From contig NZ_JAAOYW010000001.1 of NCBI RefSeq assembly GCF_011761235.1, positions 1,178,781 to 1,242,780 on the forward strand: a stretch of 64,000 nt of DNA, written 5' to 3'. This DNA is from Frigoribacterium faeni (GTDB taxonomy: Bacteria > Actinomycetota > Actinomycetes > Actinomycetales > Microbacteriaceae). Shown here piece after piece: positions 58,850-64,000 of the stretch. Both the position numbers and the translations under genes were made by a program. How positions within the stretch are numbered: the stretch's first letter is position 1; every line of letters starts with the position of its first letter. The notes beneath the pieces were generated by a model. The model was not told the DNA's origin. It saw nothing but the letters and a program-made list of their open reading frames with translations, and did no database searches.

Positions 58850-58911
58850 GTCGCGGACCGTACGCCCGCCCGCCGCGAGCGCGCCCCGAGCCCCCTGTGA
58901 GGCCTGCCCGG

Positions 58912-59925
58912 TCAGGGGCGGGCGAGCGTGTCGCGGGGGTACTCGCCGAACCGCTCGGCGTACCAGCCGGAGAACCGGCCCAGGTTGCCGAACCCCCAGC
59001 GGCGGGCGACGTCCGAGACGAGCACGTCGGACGGGTCGGCGGGCAGCAGGTCCTGTCGGGCACGGTCGAGGCGGATGTGCCTCAGGTAGCCGGTGGGGCT
59101 CGTGCCGAGGTGCTCCTGCATCATCTGCTGCAGCGTGCGTGTGTGCACGCCGGCGGCGGCGGCGACGTCGGCGGGCACGATGGCCTGGCCCGCGTGGGCG
59201 TGCAGGTAGTCGACGGCCCGTCGCAGCCGGTCGAGGGACTCGCGTCCGCGGGCGCGCGGCACGGCGACCGCACGCCACGGGAACAGGTCGAGCATCAGCC
59301 GCGCGACGGCGACCTGGGCCGTGTGCCGCGCGAGGAACGGGGTGTCCGGCCCGACGATCAGGGGCGTCGCCTCGACCATGAGCGCGCGCCAGGCCGCGAG
59401 CGCCCCGTCGACGAGCACGGCGCCCGGCACGAAGGCGACGTGCCTCGACGGCCCGTCGTGCCGCTCCGTGGCGATGTCCTCGACGAACGACGGGTCGGCG
59501 CGCACCGTCCACCGGCGGTACGGGGTCGCCGTGAAGGCGACCGAGCGCTCGGCGGGCACGAGCACGGGCCGGGAGCCGGCGTTCGTCAGCGATCCGCCGG
59601 GATGGTCGACGGTGACCTCGCCGGCCTCGAACCACGACACGGCGTGGTCGAGGCGCCACGGGATGCAGCCCGTCAGGTGCGCCGAGAACGTGCTGGTCTC
59701 GAGGCGCATGCGCGAGTCGCCGGCCGACGCGTGCCGGAACGAGAACGCCCCGCCCGCGCGACGCCCCCGGAACAGCAGGCCCTCGTGGACCGCCTCGGCG
59801 CTGTGGCACGCCTCGTCGAGGTCGTCGCTCGCGGACGTGACCCGCTCGAAGGCGAGGTCGCCCGGGGTGTCGTCGCTCGGGGCGTCGACGCGCGGGGGCG
59901 CGCCGGTCGTGGCCGGGGTCGTCAC
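58912..59925 (-). CDS. AraC-family transcriptional regulator
   Basis: A 337-aa regulator, paralogue of the protein at 55686: the C-terminal part reads IVPADVAAAAGVHTRTLQQM and LVSDVARRWGFGNLGRFSGW, nearly the same as the first. The N-terminal sensor domain is more diverged. GTG 59925 follows AGGAG. Divergent from the GH3 gene, which it may control. Confidence 0.87.
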   Translation of the reverse strand: MTTPATTGAPPRVDAPSDDTPGDLAFERVTSASDDLDEACHSAEAVHEGLLFRGRRAGGAFSFRHASAGDSRMRLETSTFSAHLTGCIPWRLDHAVSWFEAGEVTVDHPGGSLTNAGSRPVLVPAERSVAFTATPYRRWTVRADPSFVEDIATERHDGPSRHVAFVPGAVLVDGALAAWRALMVEATPLIVGPDTPFLARHTAQVAVARLMLDLFPWRAVAVPRARGRESLDRLRRAVDYLHAHAGQAIVPADVAAAAGVHTRTLQQMMQEHLGTSPTGYLRHIRLDRARQDLLPADPSDVLVSDVARRWGFGNLGRFSGWYAERFGEYPRDTLARP

Positions 59926-60306
59926 GGTGGTTCTCCTGATCGTCCGTCACCTCGCGCTGGTGGGGCGCGGGGACGACCGTGGACGGCCGTCCTCATTACG
60001 ACGAGCGCGGGACGCGGAATGTCACGGATCGGTTCACGGCGTGCACGTTCCCGCCTGTCGGCGGGGTGCCTCGACCGGTCTGGGACCCGGGACCGGTGAC
60101 CGAGGACGACCTCGGACCGCCCGCCTCCTCCGATCGCCGTCCCGCTCTTGTCTCGGCACCGCCTGTGTGAATACGATGAGCCGATCCGCCCCTGGCCCCC
60201 GTTCGCGGGGTCGGCGAGGGCGGCCCTGTCTCGCGACAGCGCGAGGGCACGACGCCGTGTCCCCGACCGCTGTCTCGCGTCGCCTCGTGATTACAAGGGA
60301 GTGATC
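59926..60306. promoter_or_regulatory. Divergent control region of AraC and GH3 genes
   Basis: This 381-bp gap holds inverted repeats ACCGGTC (60074-60080) / GACCGGT (60091-60097) and CCGAGG-ACGA-CCTCGG (60100-60115), a promoter TTGTCT (60148-60153) / TACGAT (60172-60177) with 18-bp spacing, leader hairpins CCCCG-TTCG-CGGGG (60197-60210) and CTCGCG-ACAG-CGCGAG (60230-60245), and the ribosome-binding site AAGGGAG (60295-60301). Confidence 0.6.
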
Positions 60307-63300
60307 GTGGCCGTTGGTCCTGTCCGCACTGGTTCGCCTCGCCCGGCCGGCCGTCGCCCCGGGGAGGCCCGCGACCGTCGTCGCGGCGGCCTGCTCGGCG
60401 CCGCCGCGCTGACCGCCGTCTCGGCCCTGCTGCTCTCCGGCCTGCCGGCCGTGGCCGCCTCCGCCGCGCCGATCGACCTCGCCCGCCTCGGCTCCGTCAC
60501 CGCGTCGGCCACGCAGTCCGACAAGGACGGCACGTTCCCCGCCGAGGCCCTGATCGACGGCGACTCGACCACCCGCTGGGCCAGCGGCAACGGCCCCGAC
60601 GAGGACGTGGAGTTCACCGCCTCGGCGACGGTCGACCTCGGCGGCGTCTCGCGCGTCGACGCGGTCGGCATCGACTGGGAGGCGTCGTACGCGGCGAGCT
60701 ACCAGATCCAGACCACGCAGGGCGACCCCGCCGACGACGCGAGCTGGACCACCGCCGCGACGGTGACCAGCGACGGTCGCCGCGACGACGAGACGCTCGC
60801 GACGCCCGTCGAGGCGCGGTACGTGCGCATCGCCATGCTGACGCGCGCCCCCGCCACCTGGGACGCCGCGCGCCCGCACTGGTACGGCTACTCGGCCTAC
60901 GGCCTCCAGGTCTTCGGCGAGGCCCTCGACCGTGCCGTCACCCTCGACCGGTCGACGGCCACCGTCGCCGCCGGCCAGACCCTCACCGCCGGGCTCAGCC
61001 TCACGGGCACGAGCACCGAGCCGGTCACCGCCCGCGTCCGGTCGACGGGCGGCACCGCCGTCGCCGGCACGGACTACGTGGGCCTCGACGAGGAAGTGAC
61101 GTTCGCGCCCGGCGCGACCACCGCCTCCGTCGACCTGGTCACCCTCTCGACGGGCGGCCTCAGCCCCCGCAAGACCGTCGAGCTGACGCTGTCCGACCCG
61201 AGCGAGCCCGTCGTCGTCGGCGCGCGCCCGACGCTCACCGTGACCCTCACCCCCACCGGCGACGTGCCGAACGTCGGCGCCACGACCGTCGTCGACGACT
61301 TCGAGGGCGACGTGCCCGCGGGCTACTTCGGCTGGGGCGCGAGCACCGCCGTCACGCCAACGCTGACCACCGTCGCCGCCGAGCGCGAGGGCTCGACCGG
61401 GGCGAAGGCGCTCAGCGCCGTCGTCGCCGGCCCGACGACCGAGGCCGACTGGTTCGGCCTCTCGCACGACACCCCCGCGACCGACTGGAGCGACCAGGAC
61501 GGCTTCTCGTTCTGGTTCAAGGGCAACGACACCGGCAGGCTGCTCCGCTACGAGCTGAAGAACGGCAACGACCACCTCTTCGAGCAGACCGTCGTCGACG
61601 ACAGCACCGACTGGAAGCAGGTCCGCGTGCTCTTCGCCGACCTGCGCGCCAAGGGCGCCGCGGACAGCGACGCCCGCTTCGACCCCTCCGCCTCGACCGG
61701 CTTCGCCGTCACCCTGACCGGCGTCGGCCCCGGCACCTGGCTGTTCGACGACGTCGCCCTGTTCGAGCGCGCGACGATGATCGAGGACTTCGAGGGCGAG
61801 GTGCCGCTCACCGACGGCTCCGCGCCCGAGGGCTTCTTCACCTGGGGCTCGCCCGACCCGCTCGCGCCGACGATCACCCGCGAGGTGACGGTGCAGGAGC
61901 GCGACGGCCGCGCCGACAACCACGTGCTCAGCGGCCGGTACTCGATCCCGTCGGGCGGCTACGGCGGCCTCAGCCACGACCTCGCCGACAGCCAGGACTG
62001 GTCCAGCTACCAGGGCCTGCGGTTCTGGTGGTACGCCTCCCAGGCCAACAACCCCGCCTCGCCCACCGCGGGCGCCGACGTCAAGGTCGAGATCAAGGAC
62101 GGCGACCCGGCCGGCGGCGGCGACACCGCCGAGACCAGCGAGCTCTGGGCGGCCACGTTCAAGGACAACTGGGGCAGCAGCACCAGCCGCTGGAAGCTCG
62201 TCGAGCTGCCGTTCTCGTCGTTCACGCCCTCGGGCTACCAGCCGGGCGACGCCGCCACCACGAACGGCACGCTCGACCTGACGGCCGCGTTCGGCTACTC
62301 GATCACCTTCACCCCGGGCACGCCCGCGCCCGTCGGCTGGGCGATCGACGACACCCAGATCTGGGGCACCCCGGCCACCGCCGCGTCGGTCACGGTCGCC
62401 TCGCCGCAGGACGTCTGGCTCGTCGACGCGGGGCAGACCGCCGACGTCGCGCTGACGCTGTCGACCGCGGGCGACGAGCCGCTCACCTCGGACGTCGTCG
62501 TCGACTGGGCGACCGCCGACGGCACCGCGGTCGAGGGCGTCGACTACGACGCGGCCTCGGGCACGGCGACGTTCCCGGCCGGCTCGCCCTCGGGGACGGT
62601 GCAGACGGTCGGCGTGACGACCCGCGCCTCCTCGGGTCCGGCCGAGTCGAGGCAGCTGCAGGTGACGCTCGCGTCGACCACGGCGAAGGTCGGCGACGGC
62701 CCCCGCGTCGTCATCGGGGCGCACGACCTGCCCTACCTCGACGCGTCGCTGCCGACCGCCGACCGCGTCGCCGACCTGCTGGGCCGCATGACCCTCGAGG
62801 AGAAGGTCGGGCAGATGGCGCAGGCCGAGCGCCTCGGCCTCACGTCGACGAGCGACATCAGCGACCGCGCGCTCGGCTCGCTGCTGAGCGGCGGCGGCTC
62901 GGTGCCCGAGGGCAACACCGCCGTGGCCTGGGCCGACATGGTCGACGGCTACCAGCGCGAGGCCCTCTCGACGCGCCTGCAGATCCCGATGATCTACGGC
63001 GTCGACGCCGTGCACGGCCACAGCAACGTGGTCGGGGCGACGATCTTCCCGCACAACACCGGCCTCGGCGCGACCCGCGACCCGGCCCTCGTCGAGCAGA
63101 TCGCCCAGGTCACCGCGAAGGAGGTGCGCGCCACCGGCGTGCCGTGGACCTTCGCGCCCTGCCTCTGCGTCTCGCGCGACGAGCGCTGGGGCCGCAGCTA
63201 CGAGTCGTTCGGCGAGGACCCCGACCTGGTGCGCACCTTCGCCGCGCCCTCGGTGACCGGCCTGCAGGGCGACGACCCGACCGACATCGGCGGGGCCGAC

Positions 63301-64000
63301 GAGGTGCTCGCGACCGCGAAGCACTGGGCCGGCGACGGCGGCACGAGCTACGACGAGTCGGTGGTCGGCACCGGGGCGTACCCGATCGACCAGGGCGTCA
63401 CCCACGCCGACTCGCTCGAGGACTTCACCCGCCTGCACGTCGACCCCTACCTGCCGGCCCTCGAGGCCGGGGTGGGCACGATCATGCCGTCGTACTCGGC
63501 GGTCGACCTCGGCGACGGCCCCGTGCGGATGCACGAGAACGGCGCCCTGAACACCGACCTGCTGAAGGGCGACCTCGGCTTCGGCGGGTTCCTCATCAGC
63601 GACTGGGAGGGCATCGACAAGCTGCCCGGCGGCACCTACTCCCAGAAGGCCGTCCGCTCGGTGAACGCCGGGCTCGACATGGCGATGGCGCCCTACAACT
63701 ACGGCGACTTCATCGACAGCATCGTCGCCGCCGTGCGCAAGGGCGACGTCACGCAGGCACGGGTCGACGACGCCGTGCGGCGCATCCTCACGCAGAAGTT
63801 CGACCTGAACCTGTTCGAGCAGCCCTTCGCCGACCGCACCAACGTCGACGGCGTCGGCAGCGCCGAGGACAGGGCGGTGGCCCGCCGGGCCGCGGCCGAG
63901 TCGCAGGTGCTGCTGAAGAACGACGGAGGCGCGCTGCCGCTCGCGAAGGAGGACGCGGACCTCTACGTGGCCGGCTCCACCGCCGACGACCTCGGCCGTC
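60307..64000 (+). CDS. Secreted multidomain GH3 glycoside hydrolase (C-terminus beyond window)
   Basis: The first 1231 residues of a large exported glycosidase. Order: long signal peptide (about 1-56); F5/8-type C (discoidin-like) carbohydrate-binding domain (about 57-215, ATQSDKDGTFPAEALIDGDS); Calx-beta-like domain (about 217-315); two CBM11-like domains (about 325-490 and 491-690, each starting VDDFEG or IEDFEG); a second Calx-beta-like domain (about 691-805); then GH3 from about 808 (DLLGRMTLEEKVGQMAQAER). The nucleophile is Asp1099 in FLISDWEGID. GTG 60307 is chosen because AAGGGAG lies 5 bases upstream. GH3 enzymes of this type cut beta-glucosidic bonds in plant glucans. Confidence 0.93.
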   Translation, partial: MAVGPVRTGSPRPAGRRPGEARDRRRGGLLGAAALTAVSALLLSGLPAVAASAAPIDLARLGSVTASATQSDKDGTFPAEALIDGDSTTRWASGNGPDEDVEFTASATVDLGGVSRVDAVGIDWEASYAASYQIQTTQGDPADDASWTTAATVTSDGRRDDETLATPVEARYVRIAMLTRAPATWDAARPHWYGYSAYGLQVFGEALDRAVTLDRSTATVAAGQTLTAGLSLTGTSTEPVTARVRSTGGTAVAGTDYVGLDEEVTFAPGATTASVDLVTLSTGGLSPRKTVELTLSDPSEPVVVGARPTLTVTLTPTGDVPNVGATTVVDDFEGDVPAGYFGWGASTAVTPTLTTVAAEREGSTGAKALSAVVAGPTTEADWFGLSHDTPATDWSDQDGFSFWFKGNDTGRLLRYELKNGNDHLFEQTVVDDSTDWKQVRVLFADLRAKGAADSDARFDPSASTGFAVTLTGVGPGTWLFDDVALFERATMIEDFEGEVPLTDGSAPEGFFTWGSPDPLAPTITREVTVQERDGRADNHVLSGRYSIPSGGYGGLSHDLADSQDWSSYQGLRFWWYASQANNPASPTAGADVKVEIKDGDPAGGGDTAETSELWAATFKDNWGSSTSRWKLVELPFSSFTPSGYQPGDAATTNGTLDLTAAFGYSITFTPGTPAPVGWAIDDTQIWGTPATAASVTVASPQDVWLVDAGQTADVALTLSTAGDEPLTSDVVVDWATADGTAVEGVDYDAASGTATFPAGSPSGTVQTVGVTTRASSGPAESRQLQVTLASTTAKVGDGPRVVIGAHDLPYLDASLPTADRVADLLGRMTLEEKVGQMAQAERLGLTSTSDISDRALGSLLSGGGSVPEGNTAVAWADMVDGYQREALSTRLQIPMIYGVDAVHGHSNVVGATIFPHNTGLGATRDPALVEQIAQVTAKEVRATGVPWTFAPCLCVSRDERWGRSYESFGEDPDLVRTFAAPSVTGLQGDDPTDIGGADEVLATAKHWAGDGGTSYDESVVGTGAYPIDQGVTHADSLEDFTRLHVDPYLPALEAGVGTIMPSYSAVDLGDGPVRMHENGALNTDLLKGDLGFGGFLISDWEGIDKLPGGTYSQKAVRSVNAGLDMAMAPYNYGDFIDSIVAAVRKGDVTQARVDDAVRRILTQKFDLNLFEQPFADRTNVDGVGSAEDRAVARRAAAESQVLLKNDGGALPLAKEDADLYVAGSTADDLGR

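Overview
The window is one contiguous stretch of very GC-rich (roughly 70% or more) chromosome with strong third-position G/C bias, GTG starts, 4-nt ATGA/GTGA gene overlaps, IdeR-type iron boxes, a BLUF protein, LAxTG sortase signals and LacI-controlled sugar transporters. This fits an actinobacterium, most likely a plant- or surface-associated member of Microbacteriaceae (Curtobacterium/Frigoribacterium-like). The placement is inferred from gene content and composition only. No rRNA, tRNA, phage, transposase or CRISPR array was seen.

Layout: (1) 1-4992, two regulator/oxidoreductase modules: a partial TetR gene divergent from an SDR-SDR-tautomerase operon, and a second TetR gene divergent from an SDR-membrane protein pair. 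(2) 5149-11672, a LacI regulator divergent from a PotABCD-like ABC transporter operon that ends in an adenosine-deaminase-family enzyme. (3) 11849-16875, small proteins, a TetR regulator, two repeat-rich non-coding zones and a [4Fe-4S] photolyase/cryptochrome. (4) 16876-20967, a siderophore/iron ABC operon under an IdeR-like box. (5) 21199-29166, cell-surface proteins: an LAYTG protein, a VanZ/RDD membrane protein, a 1247-aa CshA-repeat adhesin, and a CNNM/CBS membrane protein. (6) 29167-32854, an operon of four tiny overlapping genes behind a 34-bp palindrome, a MarR regulator, a Ser/Thr kinase and a paralogous tiny membrane protein. (7) 33059-36005, a SipW-type signal peptidase flanked by two of its likely secreted substrates. 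(8) 36248-37688, an SRPBCC protein and an iron-regulated heme oxygenase. (9) 37719-55486, a large amino-sugar/galactoside region: an ABC transporter with a Gfo/Idh/MocA oxidoreductase, a DeoR regulator, a ROK kinase with NagA, and a nine-gene operon (GH4, class II aldolase, SIS isomerase, ABC transporter, two PfkB kinases, GH36). (10) 55686-60306, two paralogous AraC regulators, a membrane protein, an alpha/beta hydrolase, a BLUF photoreceptor and a small acidic protein. (11) 60307-64000, the first 1233 residues of a secreted multidomain GH3 glycosidase, cut by the window edge.

How the parts work together: region 9 can be read as one pathway. Alpha-galactosides or alpha-N-acetylgalactosaminides would be imported by two SBP/permease sets that lack their own ATPase gene, hydrolysed by GH4/GH36, phosphorylated (ROK), deacetylated (NagA), isomerised (SIS), phosphorylated again (PfkB) and cleaved by the class II aldolase, with DeoR control. 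This is inference from gene content. Iron supply (siderophore uptake and heme oxygenase) shares IdeR-like boxes.

The most unusual signals are non-coding or very small: four equally built hairpin units with compensatory stem changes at 16513-16829, an intergenic repeat family rich in TCAGGA (two 94-bp copies 24 kb apart and a six-unit tandem array), a dispersed GAGGAGGCGCGG oligomer, and the four-gene micro-protein operon at 29631-30260. Many starts sit 6-8 nt after a -10-like hexamer, indicating widespread leaderless transcripts.
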